From Pseudonocardia halophobica (GTDB lineage: Bacteria > Actinomycetota > Actinomycetes > Mycobacteriales > Pseudonocardiaceae): a stretch of 64,000 nt of DNA. Below the pieces are notes generated by a model that saw only the letters and a list, made by a program, of their open reading frames with translations, was not told the DNA's origin and searched no databases. This document shows positions 24,619 to 33,842 of the stretch, one piece after another. Each line of letters starts with the position of its first letter. Position 1 is the stretch's first letter. The stretch lies in assembly GCF_027922425.1 (NCBI RefSeq), contig NZ_BSFQ01000024.1, forward strand, positions 47,870 to 111,869, read 5' to 3'. The position numbers and the translations under genes were made by a program.

Positions 24619-24648
24619 GCGCGGACGATGACACACACCCGGTGAGCT

Positions 24649-24673
24649 GCGACACACCCAAGTGCAGAGGTGC
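24649..24673 (-). promoter_or_regulatory. shared motif copy 2, upstream of the GAF histidine kinase
   Basis: On the minus strand it starts GCACCTCTGCACTTGGGTG and matches copy 1 at 20 of 25 positions. Its position 30 nt before the kinase start suggests autoregulation of the two-component operon together with the liv-type operon. Confidence 0.5.
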
Positions 24674-24698
24674 GCCCGTCACCGGACTCACTCCGGAC

Positions 24699-24965
24699 TC
24701 ACTCCTCGGGCGCGAGGAACCAGGCGGCGACGTAGAGGACGATGCCGAACCCGAAGCCCAGCACGGTCAGCGCGACGAGCGCGATCCGGATCAGGCCCGC
24801 GTCGACGTTCAGGCTCTCGGCGAGCCCGCCGCACACGCCGGCGATCATCTTGTCGGAGCGGCTGCGGTGCAGCCGGAACGGCTTCTGCTCCCGCGGGGCG
24901 GGGACGACGGCCTGCCCGTCGATGGTGTGCTGGTCGGGGGTGGCGGTGGTGGTCTGCTGTTCCAT
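24699..24965 (-). CDS. PspC domain protein
   Basis: The 88-aa protein carries a PspC domain (about residues 32-86): FRLHRSRSDKMIAGVCGGLAESLNVDAGLIRIAL with a following membrane helix (about 62-84) ending FLAPEE. PspC proteins are inner-membrane stress proteins; many actinobacterial copies are small and stand alone like this one. The ATG at 24965 is chosen over two GTG codons just upstream. It is followed by the kinase operon in the same direction but is separated from it by that operon's promoter motif. Confidence 0.88.
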   Translation of the reverse strand: MEQQTTTATPDQHTIDGQAVVPAPREQKPFRLHRSRSDKMIAGVCGGLAESLNVDAGLIRIALVALTVLGFGFGIVLYVAAWFLAPEE

Positions 24966-25040
24966 GACCACGAGCCTGCCCGCGGCGCGGGGCCCGCACC
25001 TCGGGGTCGGCCCCGGATCCCTCCCGGAGACCGACCCGGA

Positions 25041-25259
25041 TCAGCGCCGGGGTCGGCGGGGTTCGGGAGTCCGGGGCGCGCGGCCGCCGGGGTGCGGCCA
25101 CGACGGGTCCTGCTCCGGCGGGGGCGCGGGACGCGGGAAGGGGTCCTCGGGGACCTGCCGGTCCCGCAGCCGCACCATCCGCCCGACGAGCACCGCGACG
25201 ACCAGGGCGACGGCCACCCAGGCCAGCACCCCGACGACGATCCAGCCGGCGACGGACAT
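25041..25259 (-). CDS. hypothetical small membrane protein
   Basis: The 72-aa protein has one N-terminal membrane helix (about residues 4-28, GWIVVGVLAWVAVALVVAVLVG) and a short Pro/Arg-rich cytoplasmic tail. I recognise no family. The ATG at 25259 is chosen because upstream codons are Arg-rich and unlike a protein N-terminus. It lies 75 nt upstream of the PspC gene in the same direction and may be co-transcribed with it. Confidence 0.55.
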   Translation of the reverse strand: MSVAGWIVVGVLAWVAVALVVAVLVGRMVRLRDRQVPEDPFPRPAPPPEQDPSWPHPGGRAPRTPEPRRPRR

Positions 25260-25375
25260 TCCTCGGCTCCCTGTCACGGTTGCGCCACCGAGTGTCCCGG
25301 ACCTGGCCTTTCGACGCACGGCCGCATCGGGGTGAGGCGGTACCCCCGTCCCGGGGAACCGCCGTCACGCTCCGG

Positions 25376-27037
25376 TCAGCCCACCTCGGGCAGGGCCGGT
25401 CCGAGCAGGTCGTCCGCGTCCACGATGCGGTACGCGTACCCCTGCTCGGCGAGGAAACGCTGACGGTGCGCGGCGTAGTCGGTGTCGAGGGTGTCCCGCG
25501 ACACGACCGAGTAGAAGTGCGCCTGCCGGCCGTCGCCCTTGGGCCGCAGCAGCCGGCCCAGCCGTTGCGCCTCCTCCTGCCGGGAGCCGAAGGTGCCCGA
25601 GACCTGCACGGCCACGGTGGCCTCGGGCAGGTCGACCGAGAAGTTGGCGACCTTGCTGACGACCAGGCGCTTCAGCTCCCCGGCCCGGAAGGCGTCGAAC
25701 AGCGCCTCCCGCTCCCGGTTCTTCGTGGAGCCCTGGATCACCGGGCAGTCCAGCACCTCGCCGAGCTCGTCGAGCTGGTCGAGGTAGGCGCCGATGACCA
25801 GCGTCGGCTCGCCCGGGTGCCGGTCCAGGATGGCCTTGACGACGGGCAGCTTGGTGCGTGCCGTCGACGCCATGCGGTACCGCTCCTCGGCCTCCGCGGT
25901 CGCGTAGCCGAGCCGCTCGCTCTCCGTGAGCGTGACCCGGACCTCGGTGCACTCGGCGGGCGCGATCCAGCCCTGCTGCTCGATGTCCCGCCACGGGGCG
26001 TCGTAGCGCTTCGGTCCGATGAGGGAGAACACGTCGCCCTCCCGGCCGTCCTCGCGGACCAGCGTCGCGGTCAGCCCGAGCCGGCGGCGGGACTGCAGGT
26101 CCGCCGTCATCCGGAAGACGGGGGCGGGGAGCAGGTGCACCTCGTCGTAGACGACCAGGCCCCAGTCCCGGGAGTCGAACAGCTCGAGGTGCCGGTACTC
26201 GCCCTTCGTCTTCCGCGTGATCACCTGGTAGGTCGCGATCGTGACCGGGCGGATCTCCTTCTTCTCGCCCGAGTACTCGCCGATCTCGTCCTCGGTGAGG
26301 CTGGTGCGGGCGACCAGCTCGCGCTTCCACTGCCGGCCCGAGACGGTGTTGGTGACCAGGATCAGCGTGGTGGCGCCGGCCCGGGCCATCGCCGCGGCGC
26401 CGACCAGCGTCTTCCCCGCGCCGCAGGGCAGCACGACCACGCCGGAGCCGCCGTCCCAGAACCCGTCGACGGCCTGGGCCTGGTAGTCGCGCAGCGTCCA
26501 GCCGTCCTGGACCAGCTCGATCGGGTGCGACTCGCCGTCGACGTAGCCGGCCAGGTCCTCGGCCGGCCAGCCCACCTTGAGCAGCATCTGCTTGAGGTGC
26601 CCGCGCTCCGAGGGGTGGACGACGACCGTGTCCGGGTCGATCCGGGCGCCCAGCATCGGGGCGATCTTCTTCTGCCGCAGCACCTCCTCCAGAACCGCCC
26701 GGTCCAGCGCCGTCATGACCAGGCCGTGCGCGGGGTGGTTGGACAGCTGCAGCCGGCCGTACCGGCCCATGGTGTCGACGACGTCGACCAGCAGCGGCTG
26801 CGGGACGGCGTAGCGGGAGAAGCGGACCAGGGCGTCGACGACCTGCTCGGCGTCGTGCCCGGCGGCCCGGGCGTTCCACAGCGCGAGCGGGGTGACGCGG
26901 TAGGTGTGCACGTGCTCGGGCGCGCGCTCCAGCTCGGCGAAGGGGGCGATCGCCATCCGCGCGTCGTTCGCGGCGGGGTGGTCGACCTCGAGCAGGAGGG
27001 TCTTGTCGGACTGGACGATGAGCGGACCGTCGGTCAC
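25376..27037 (-). CDS. DNA repair helicase XPB
   Basis: The 553-aa protein is a bacterial/archaeal-type XPB (SF2) helicase that unwinds DNA 3' to 5'; actinobacteria use it in DNA repair, possibly with nucleases. Family motifs: Walker A VLPCGAGKT near residue 203, DEVH box in VVYDEVHLLP near 297, the RED motif REDGREGDV, GLTAT, and motif VI QRLGRLLRPKGDG near 490. The N-terminal 170 residues form the DNA-damage recognition region. The GTG at 27037 starts VTDGPLIVQSDKTLLLEV, the conserved beginning of the family. A second helicase-related gene lies 10 kb away (35236-37479), an association often seen in actinobacteria. Confidence 0.94.
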   Translation of the reverse strand: MTDGPLIVQSDKTLLLEVDHPAANDARMAIAPFAELERAPEHVHTYRVTPLALWNARAAGHDAEQVVDALVRFSRYAVPQPLLVDVVDTMGRYGRLQLSNHPAHGLVMTALDRAVLEEVLRQKKIAPMLGARIDPDTVVVHPSERGHLKQMLLKVGWPAEDLAGYVDGESHPIELVQDGWTLRDYQAQAVDGFWDGGSGVVVLPCGAGKTLVGAAAMARAGATTLILVTNTVSGRQWKRELVARTSLTEDEIGEYSGEKKEIRPVTIATYQVITRKTKGEYRHLELFDSRDWGLVVYDEVHLLPAPVFRMTADLQSRRRLGLTATLVREDGREGDVFSLIGPKRYDAPWRDIEQQGWIAPAECTEVRVTLTESERLGYATAEAEERYRMASTARTKLPVVKAILDRHPGEPTLVIGAYLDQLDELGEVLDCPVIQGSTKNREREALFDAFRAGELKRLVVSKVANFSVDLPEATVAVQVSGTFGSRQEEAQRLGRLLRPKGDGRQAHFYSVVSRDTLDTDYAAHRQRFLAEQGYAYRIVDADDLLGPALPEVG

Positions 27038-27575
27038 GCGCGGATCCCTTCGGGGGTGTCGATCGGTGCACGACCCGCCACTCGTCGTGAGTCGGGCGGT
27101 CTCCCGCGGACGGTGAGCGGTCGGCGACGGCGCCACCCGATCGGGGTGATGGACGAGTCGTTCGTCCAGGGCGGGCGTCGCACCACCTCCGGCTATGCTG
27201 GCCGGGCACTGTCCGCAGTACGTACGTGTGCCACGACGATCCTATCCCCGGTTCCGGGCGGGCGGCCTCCCCAGCGGCCGCGTGTCGCGGAAACCGCTGC
27301 AGGAGAAGCGGACCGGCGGCGGCCCGGGCCCGGCCTCGACCGGGTGCGACCGCGCGGCCGGTCCACGACCGGAAGGCCCAGACGATCACCGCCCCGCTCC
27401 CCGCCGGCTCCCCCGCACCGCCCCCGGCCTCGCCGAACACGCGTGCGAGCCGCTCGGCCACTGGCCGCTACCAACGGGCACCTCGGCTCCGCCAGGTGTC
27501 CGCGGGGCGCGAATCGTCGGGTCCGCGTGTCAAGGTCGGTCAGGTCGTCGCGAGCCACATCAGGGAGACGTTGAC
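27038..27575. other. divergent spacer between XPB helicase and cvnA
   Basis: These 538 nt separate two divergent genes. An imperfect dyad lies near 27071-27099. On the plus strand a TATGCT -10-like hexamer at 27194-27199 would give cvnA a leader of about 370 nt. A 117-codon open frame at 27226-27579 overlaps the cvnA start by 4 nt, but its codon use (AGG, AGA, CGA) and composition argue against a gene. Confidence 0.4.
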
Positions 27576-30500
27576 GTGACCAGCACCGAACGCCACCCCG
27601 CGTGGTCGGAGCGGCTGAACCCCCGCAACTGGAGCCTGGCCGCCAAGCTGGTGGCCGTGGGCCTCGTGCCCACCCTGCTGGCCCTGGTGCTGGGCGTCCT
27701 GCGCATCTCCGACCAGGCCGGCGTGGCCGAGCAGCTGGGCCGGGACAACCGCCTGCTGGAGATCCGCCAGGACGTCGCCGCCACGGCGCAGGCGCTGCAG
27801 GCCGAGCGCAACAGCGCCGTGCTGTTCGTCGCCGGCGGGCGCACGGGCGACCGCGGCGCGCTCGCGGCCGCCGCCGCGGACACCGACGCCAAGCTCGGCG
27901 AGGTGCGGTCGGCGCTGTCCGACCCCTCGCTGCTCGACGCCAGCAGCACCACCGCGCTGCAGCAGGCCGAGGGCGGGTTCACCCAGCTCCCGGTGCTGCG
28001 CACGGACGTGGCGGGCTCGCCGGCCGGGATCGACGACGTCACCACCCGGTACACGACCATCGTGCAGCGCACGGACGTCCTGGAGCGGGCGCTGGTCCGC
28101 CAGGGTGAGACCACGTACGCCGGCGGCCTGGGCGACGCGCTCACCGCGACCGGCGAGGCCCGCGAGGCGCTCGCCCTGCAGCACACCGTGATCGCGGGCG
28201 CGATCGCCGCGGGCCGGCTGAGCGAGCAGGACAAGATCACCGTCACGGGCGCCGCCGCGGCGTTCGGCACGGCGTTCGCCGACTACCAGGTGGGCCTCAC
28301 GCCGGAGCAGCTCGCGCGCTACGGCAACTTCGCCACCGACGGCGCCAACGTCGAGCTCGAGCGGCTGCGGACCCAGATCATGGCCACTCCGACCGACCGG
28401 CCGCTCGAGGCGGATCCGGTGGCGTGGGACGCGGCCTACCAGCAGGCCGCCCAGGTCGTCGAACGCGCCGGGTCCGGCGTGGCCGACGAGCTGACCGCCA
28501 CCTCCAGCCAGGCGCAGGAGGACGCGAGCAACAAGGCCGGCGTCAACTCCGTGCTGCTCATGCTGGGCGTGCTGCTCGGCATCGCGATCATCGTGCTGCT
28601 CGCCCGCAGCCTGATCCGGTCGCTGCGGGTCCTGCGCCGCTCCGCCCTCGAGGTCGCCGAGCGCCGGCTGCCCCAGGCCGTCGAGAGCATGCGCTCCGGC
28701 CAGCCGCTCAACGCTATGGTCGAGCCGGTGCCGCTCGCGGGCCGGGACGAGGTCGGCCAGGTGGCCCGGGCGTTCGACGCCGTGCACGGGCAGGCGATCC
28801 GCCTCGCTGCCGACCAGGCCGCGCTGCAGTCGAACGTGTCGAACATGTTCGTCAACCTCTCCCGCCGCTCGCAGGCGCTGGTCGAGCGCCAGCTGCAGCT
28901 GATCGAGCAGCTGGAGAGCAACGAGCAGGACCCGGACCAGCTGTCCAACCTCTTCCAGCTGGACCACCTCGCCACCCGTATGCGACGCAACAGCGAGAAC
29001 CTGCTGGTCCTCGCGGGCACCGACCTCGCGAAGCGCAACGTCGCCCCGGTCCCGGTGGTCGACGTCCTCCGCGCCGCGGTGTCCGAGATCGAGCAGTACC
29101 AGCGCGTCGTCGTGCAGCCGCCGCCCGTCGCGACGGTCGCCGGGCGCGCCGCGAGCGACCTCGTCCACCTGCTGGCCGAGCTGCTCGACAACGCCACCAA
29201 CTTCTCCCCGCCGGACTCGCAGGTCGTCATGAGCACGACCCGGGCGGGAGACGGCTCGCTGCTCGTCGAGATCGCCGACCGCGGCGTCGGCATGGCGGAG
29301 CACGAGCTCGCCGAGGCCAACCAGCGCCTCTCCTCCCCGGCCGCGGTCGACGTCTCGGCGTCGCGCCGGATGGGTCTGTTCGTGGTCGGCCGCCTGGCCA
29401 ACCGGCACGGGCTGGGCATCCGGCTCGGCGGCGGCATGACGGGCGGCTCCGGCGGCCTCACCGCCTCGGTCACCGTGCCCGCCGTACTCGTCCCGTCGGC
29501 CGAGCCGATCGACCGGCAGCCGGTCCGCGCGGGTGCCGCGCCCGCCGTCCCCGCCGGGCAGGGCGCGTCCGCCTTCGGCGGCGGCCCCGCCGCCCCGAGC
29601 ACCGTCCCCGCGCCGCGTCCGGGCAGCAACGGCACCGGCCAGTCCCGGTCGCTGTCCTCCCTCGTCGCGGGGGACGACGGGCCGATGAGCCCCGCTCCGG
29701 CGCTCGGTGGCGGCCGCCCGCCGACCCCGCCGCTCAACGGGAAGGGTCTGCCGCAGCGCCGGCCCGGGGGCGTGCCCCCGCAGGACGGCTCCGGCCCGGA
29801 CGACGGCTTCGACGCCTTCGGCACCGGCGCGGCCACACCGCCGGCCGAGCGCCGGGACGAGGCGGAGGCCACCGCTCCCTCGGACCAGGACACGCGGGAG
29901 GAGCGCGGGACCACCCAGCAGGGCGGCAGCGCGACCGACGGGCGCAGCCCGGACGGGCCGGGCGGCCGCCGGGCCTCCGGTGGCCGCCCGGCGGGCCCGG
30001 AGCGTGGTCCGTGGCCGGTGGAGAGCCTCCGGCGGCCGCCGAACGGCTCCACCGTCCCGACCCGGCCGACGAACGGGCACGCCCTCCACGGCGAGCGCCC
30101 GGCCGCGTCCGGCTCGGGTGACCTGCCGTCGCTGCCGAAGCGTGCGCCGCGGGGCGGCACGCCGGGCGAGGTGACCGACCGGACCCGTGAGCAGGAACGT
30201 CCCGGCACGCCGGCCGACTCCCCGCCCGACTTCCCGCCCGACTCCCCGGCCGACGCGACGCAGGCGCGCAGCGAGGGCCAGGACGACGCGCCGTCGACGG
30301 GCTCCGAGCGGCCGGGCGAGAAGCTCGGCCGGGGCGTGGCCGCGGCCGGCGCCGCGCTGGCCGGTGCGGCCGCCGGGCTCGCCGGTGCGGCGGGCCTGCG
30401 CAAGTCCGACAAGGACTCCGACGAGACCGCGGACCGCGCCGGCAGCGACCGCGCCGGGAGCGACCGCACCGACAGCGACCACACCGACGGCGACCACACC

Positions 30501-33272
30501 GACCTGGACGACAGCGCGACCGAGACCGGGCGGATCGCCACCGCCGCCTCGGCGGACGACCAGACCCCGCCGGCGGGTTCGGGAGCGAGCGGCACCGACG
30601 CGGACACCCCCGCCACGGGCACCTCGGCCACGGCCGGGTCCCGCGGCGGCGCCACCCGGTCGAAGGACCCTGAGGGCGCCGCGGGCGCTGCGGGTGCAAC
30701 GGGCACGACGCCCGACGCCGACTCCACCTCCCCGGCAGAGGCGGACGAGGACGAGCCCGCCACCAGCCGCTTCCCGGTCATCGAGGCCGGCGGCATCTCG
30801 CCGACCGGCGACGCGGCCACGACCGTGCCCTCGGCCGACACCCGCACCACGGGCATCCCCGGTGTGAACGGCCAGGGGCCTGCGGTCACGGGCCGCACCT
30901 CCGCCCAGGCCGGCGACCCGTCCGGCACGAAGGCGGACGGGAAGCGCGAGAGCGCTGTCGAGCCGACGGCCGGTACGGAGGCCACGCGTCCGGGCGCCAC
31001 GCCCGGCACCGCGCCCTCCGGCCTCACCGGCCCCGCTGCCACTCAGCGCGGCGACGCACCCGACGGGCGCACCCCTGAGGGCCGCACCACCGAGCGCGGC
31101 ACCACCGAGCCCCGCACCACCGAGAGCACCACCGAGAGCACCACGACCTCGGGCCGCGAGACCGACGGCGCCACGACCGAGGGCCGAGTGACCGAGGGCC
31201 GCGTGACCGAGGGCCGCGCCGCAGCGGGCAGCACTGCTGCGGGCCCCGAGGCGCCGGGTAGCGAGGCCGGCAGGGGCACGGACACCGAGGGCCCGACCTC
31301 TGGCTCCGCGACCGGGACCACGGACTCGACCACCCCGGGCACCGAGGCCGCGAACAGCACCGACGCCACCGGCACCAGCGCCGGCGAGCGCACCGACAGC
31401 ACTCCCGGCAGCACCGCGGCCGCGGGTCCCGAGCGGACCGGCGGTGCGAGCGCGACCGGCGGCTCCGACGCCGGTGCGCCCGCGGGCGACCGTCCGTCCC
31501 GGGAGCCCGTCCCGCCGACCGCGGCGGGCCTGCCCCGCCGCACGCCGGGCCTGAACGGCGGGCAGCGGCCCAGCCGGCCGCCATCGGCGCTGCCGCGGCG
31601 CGGCGAGGAGCCCGAGGCCCGGCCGGAGCGTCCGGCCGCGACGGCCTCGCAGGCCGGCGCCGAGGGCACCGAGCTTCCGCGCCGCACCCCGGGCGCACCC
31701 GGCCAGACCCCGAACGGGGACCGGGCCGGTCAGGCCCCGGCCGCCCCGGCCGCCGGTGTCGAGGGCTCGCAGGGTCTGCCCCGGCGCACCCCGGGCGCCG
31801 CGCCCGGCGCCGACAACCGGCCCACGAGCTACCCGACCGGTCCGGGGGGCCTGCCGCAGCGCCGGCCCGGCCGCCCGATGTCGGCGTCGACCGAGGGCAC
31901 GGAGGCCCTCTTCTCGGCCTCCACGCCCGCGGACACGAGCACCACCGGCCAGCTGCGCCGCCCGGGCGGCTTCGAGTCGCGGACCCCGTCGGGCCGCCGC
32001 CCCGGTTCGGACGGCCTCACCGGGACCACGGACAGCACGGGGACCAACGGCACCGCGCCGACCGGTGCGGGCGCCGCGGACATCCTGGGTGGCGCGTCGA
32101 CCCCGGGCCCAGAGCAGACCGGCGGCACCGCTCCCGCGGGCGGGACCACCGGCCAGAGCCCGGCGGACCCGGCCGCGGCGACCGACAACCCGGCGACCCA
32201 GGGCCCGGCCACCCGCAGCCTGGCGTCGCAGGGCCCGACCTCCCAGGGCCCGACCTCCCAGGGCCCGGCCACTCAGGGGCCTGCGCCCCAGGGACCGGCT
32301 CCGGCCGCGAACCCGACCGCGGGCCCGGCCGCCCCGTACCGCAACGGCGGCCCCATCGCCTACGGCACCGGCACCCCCGGCGCCCCGGGCACAGCGGCCG
32401 GCCAGGGCACAGCGGCCGGCCAGGGCACGAACGGTCCGACCGGCCCGGCCGGCCTGCCGACCCGCCGCCCGAGCCCCGGCCCCCAGGCCGCGGCCCCGAC
32501 CGGCCCGAACGGCGCCGGCCACAACGGAACCGGCCCGAACGGCATCGGCCCCAGCGGCACCGGCAGCACCGGCACTGGCCCCCACGGCACCGGCCCCGCC
32601 GGCACCGGCAACGGGGCCGCCCCGACCGCGACCGGCCCGGGCCTGCCCGGCACCCCGGCCCCGGCCGGCGCGCTCGGCGCCACGCCGGCCGACCCGACCG
32701 CCCCCACCGGCGGCCCGGCCGAGTCCGCCGACGGGCCGTCCCGCTTCGACCTCGGCCAGACCACGCCGATCTTCGAGGAGATCGCGTCGGCCTGGTTCCG
32801 CTCGAACCGCTCCGTCCCGGTCCGCTGGACGGACGGCGAGGGCGCCGAGGACGCCCCGGGCACCCCGGCTCCGGCGGGCGGGGCGGCCCCGGCCGACCCG
32901 CTCCGCACGGACCGGGCGGCCGGCGGCGAGACCGGGTTCGCCACCGCGGCGGACGAGGGCTGGCGGGTCGCCGACGCGACCGCGGCGGCCACGGCCGCCG
33001 AGTCCGAGCGCGGCGCGAACGAGACCACGGAGGCGGGGCTGCCGAAACGCAGGCCCCGCGCGCGGCTCGTCCCGGGCAGCGCGGCAGGATCCGCGGTGCT
33101 GGCTCCGCCTTCGGGGCCGGCCCGCAACGCCGAGGCCATCCGTGGCCGCCTGGCGAGCTACCAGCAGGGCGTCCGGCAGGGCCGGGAGAGCCGGCTGCGC
33201 CGCCAGTCGGCGGCGGGCGGTGCCGGCACCGGGCAGACCCGGAGCACGACCGAGCAGGACGAGGAGAAGTGA
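27576..33272 (+). CDS. cvnA: CvnA-type sensor histidine kinase with nitrate-sensing-like domain and giant disordered tail
   Basis: The 1,898-aa membrane kinase heads a conservon operon. Order: membrane helix (about 24-44), extracellular NIT-type domain (about 45-315), second helix (about 321-345), HAMP (about 346-400), dimerisation region with FQLDHLATRMRRNSENLLVL near 465, and HATPase_c (about 510-640; ELLDNATNFSPP, IADRGVGM, MGLFVVGRLA). Everything after about residue 650 is low-complexity Pro/Thr/Gly/Ala/Asp sequence of some 1,200 residues, far longer than usual CvnA tails. It contains about nine copies of a LPxRxP(G) motif, near residues 724, 852, 1317, 1338, 1366, 1400, 1425, 1625 and 1820. 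The end (RGRLASYQQGVRQGRESRL) looks conserved again. Start GTG follows CAGGGAG. Its input signal is unknown. Confidence 0.92.
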   Translation: MTSTERHPAWSERLNPRNWSLAAKLVAVGLVPTLLALVLGVLRISDQAGVAEQLGRDNRLLEIRQDVAATAQALQAERNSAVLFVAGGRTGDRGALAAAAADTDAKLGEVRSALSDPSLLDASSTTALQQAEGGFTQLPVLRTDVAGSPAGIDDVTTRYTTIVQRTDVLERALVRQGETTYAGGLGDALTATGEAREALALQHTVIAGAIAAGRLSEQDKITVTGAAAAFGTAFADYQVGLTPEQLARYGNFATDGANVELERLRTQIMATPTDRPLEADPVAWDAAYQQAAQVVERAGSGVADELTATSSQAQEDASNKAGVNSVLLMLGVLLGIAIIVLLARSLIRSLRVLRRSALEVAERRLPQAVESMRSGQPLNAMVEPVPLAGRDEVGQVARAFDAVHGQAIRLAADQAALQSNVSNMFVNLSRRSQALVERQLQLIEQLESNEQDPDQLSNLFQLDHLATRMRRNSENLLVLAGTDLAKRNVAPVPVVDVLRAAVSEIEQYQRVVVQPPPVATVAGRAASDLVHLLAELLDNATNFSPPDSQVVMSTTRAGDGSLLVEIADRGVGMAEHELAEANQRLSSPAAVDVSASRRMGLFVVGRLANRHGLGIRLGGGMTGGSGGLTASVTVPAVLVPSAEPIDRQPVRAGAAPAVPAGQGASAFGGGPAAPSTVPAPRPGSNGTGQSRSLSSLVAGDDGPMSPAPALGGGRPPTPPLNGKGLPQRRPGGVPPQDGSGPDDGFDAFGTGAATPPAERRDEAEATAPSDQDTREERGTTQQGGSATDGRSPDGPGGRRASGGRPAGPERGPWPVESLRRPPNGSTVPTRPTNGHALHGERPAASGSGDLPSLPKRAPRGGTPGEVTDRTREQERPGTPADSPPDFPPDSPADATQARSEGQDDAPSTGSERPGEKLGRGVAAAGAALAGAAAGLAGAAGLRKSDKDSDETADRAGSDRAGSDRTDSDHTDGDHTDLDDSATETGRIATAASADDQTPPAGSGASGTDADTPATGTSATAGSRGGATRSKDPEGAAGAAGATGTTPDADSTSPAEADEDEPATSRFPVIEAGGISPTGDAATTVPSADTRTTGIPGVNGQGPAVTGRTSAQAGDPSGTKADGKRESAVEPTAGTEATRPGATPGTAPSGLTGPAATQRGDAPDGRTPEGRTTERGTTEPRTTESTTESTTTSGRETDGATTEGRVTEGRVTEGRAAAGSTAAGPEAPGSEAGRGTDTEGPTSGSATGTTDSTTPGTEAANSTDATGTSAGERTDSTPGSTAAAGPERTGGASATGGSDAGAPAGDRPSREPVPPTAAGLPRRTPGLNGGQRPSRPPSALPRRGEEPEARPERPAATASQAGAEGTELPRRTPGAPGQTPNGDRAGQAPAAPAAGVEGSQGLPRRTPGAAPGADNRPTSYPTGPGGLPQRRPGRPMSASTEGTEALFSASTPADTSTTGQLRRPGGFESRTPSGRRPGSDGLTGTTDSTGTNGTAPTGAGAADILGGASTPGPEQTGGTAPAGGTTGQSPADPAAATDNPATQGPATRSLASQGPTSQGPTSQGPATQGPAPQGPAPAANPTAGPAAPYRNGGPIAYGTGTPGAPGTAAGQGTAAGQGTNGPTGPAGLPTRRPSPGPQAAAPTGPNGAGHNGTGPNGIGPSGTGSTGTGPHGTGPAGTGNGAAPTATGPGLPGTPAPAGALGATPADPTAPTGGPAESADGPSRFDLGQTTPIFEEIASAWFRSNRSVPVRWTDGEGAEDAPGTPAPAGGAAPADPLRTDRAAGGETGFATAADEGWRVADATAAATAAESERGANETTEAGLPKRRPRARLVPGSAAGSAVLAPPSGPARNAEAIRGRLASYQQGVRQGRESRLRRQSAAGGAGTGQTRSTTEQDEEK

Positions 33273-33343
33273 TGATCGGGCAGGAGACCGCACCCGCGGC
33301 CGCCCCCACCGGCCCGACCGACGTCGAGGAGGCCGCGGCGTGA
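33272..33343 (+). CDS. possible 23-aa coupling peptide between cvnA and cvnB
   Basis: An ATG overlaps the cvnA stop (TGATG) and opens 23 codons beginning MIGQETAPAAAPTGP; its TGA overlaps the cvnB GTG start (GTGA). It fills the spacer exactly and would carry ribosomes from cvnA to cvnB. The peptide itself resembles no family, and cvnB has its own GAGGAGG, so it may simply be chance. Confidence 0.35.
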   Translation: MIGQETAPAAAPTGPTDVEEAAA

Positions 33344-33762
33344 CCGCACCACAGACCCAGCCCAGCCGGTTCGGATGGCTGGTCACCAACTTCGCGGAGA
33401 AGGTCCCCGGGGTCGCGCACGCGATCGTGGTCTCCGCCGACGGGCTGCTGCTCACGGCGTCGGACCGGCTCCCCCGGGACCGCGCGGACCAGCTGGCCGC
33501 GGTGGCGTCCGGGCTGGTCAGCCTGACCCAGGGCGCGGCCCGCTGCTTCGACGCGGGCGGCGTGGTGCAGACCGTCGTGGAGATGGACCGCGGGATCGTC
33601 CTGCTCATGTCCATCAGCGACGGCTCGTGCCTGGCCGTGCTCGCCTCCCCGAGCTGCGACATCGGTCTGATCGGCTACGAGATGACGCTGCTGGTCGACC
33701 GCGTCGGCCAGCTGCTCACCCCGGAGCTGCGGGCCGAGCTGCAGGGCTCCTTCGGGCCCTGA
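33340..33762 (+). CDS. cvnB: CvnB, roadblock/LC7 domain protein
   Basis: The 140-aa protein is a roadblock/LC7 domain, found in regulators of small Ras-like GTPases. It starts VTAPQTQPSRFGWLVTNFAEKVPGVAHAIVVSADGLLL, with the domain spanning about 15-125. In conservons of Streptomyces the four proteins CvnA-D form a membrane-associated complex analogous to eukaryotic receptor/G-protein systems; CvnB is thought to influence the GTPase CvnD. GAGGAGG precedes the GTG. It is the second gene of the operon and is followed after 80 nt by cvnC. Confidence 0.93.
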   Translation: MTAPQTQPSRFGWLVTNFAEKVPGVAHAIVVSADGLLLTASDRLPRDRADQLAAVASGLVSLTQGAARCFDAGGVVQTVVEMDRGIVLLMSISDGSCLAVLASPSCDIGLIGYEMTLLVDRVGQLLTPELRAELQGSFGP

Positions 33763-33842
33763 CGCCCCGGCGTCGACCCTCAGCGACCCGATCCCATGTC
33801 CATCCGTCCGACGAACGACCGGCACGAGGCAGGTGAGGTTTC

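Noticed and set aside
27226..27579. 117-codon open frame ending with a GTGA overlap at cvnA
   Set aside because: The overlap is suggestive, but codon use includes several AGG, AGA and CGA codons, the product is Arg/Pro/Ala-rich with no family resemblance, and no ribosome binding site is visible.
27540..33662. 2,040-codon minus-strand open frame opposite cvnA
   Set aside because: It is the shadow of the low-complexity cvnA tail and crosses into cvnB; the sense strand has all recognised domains.
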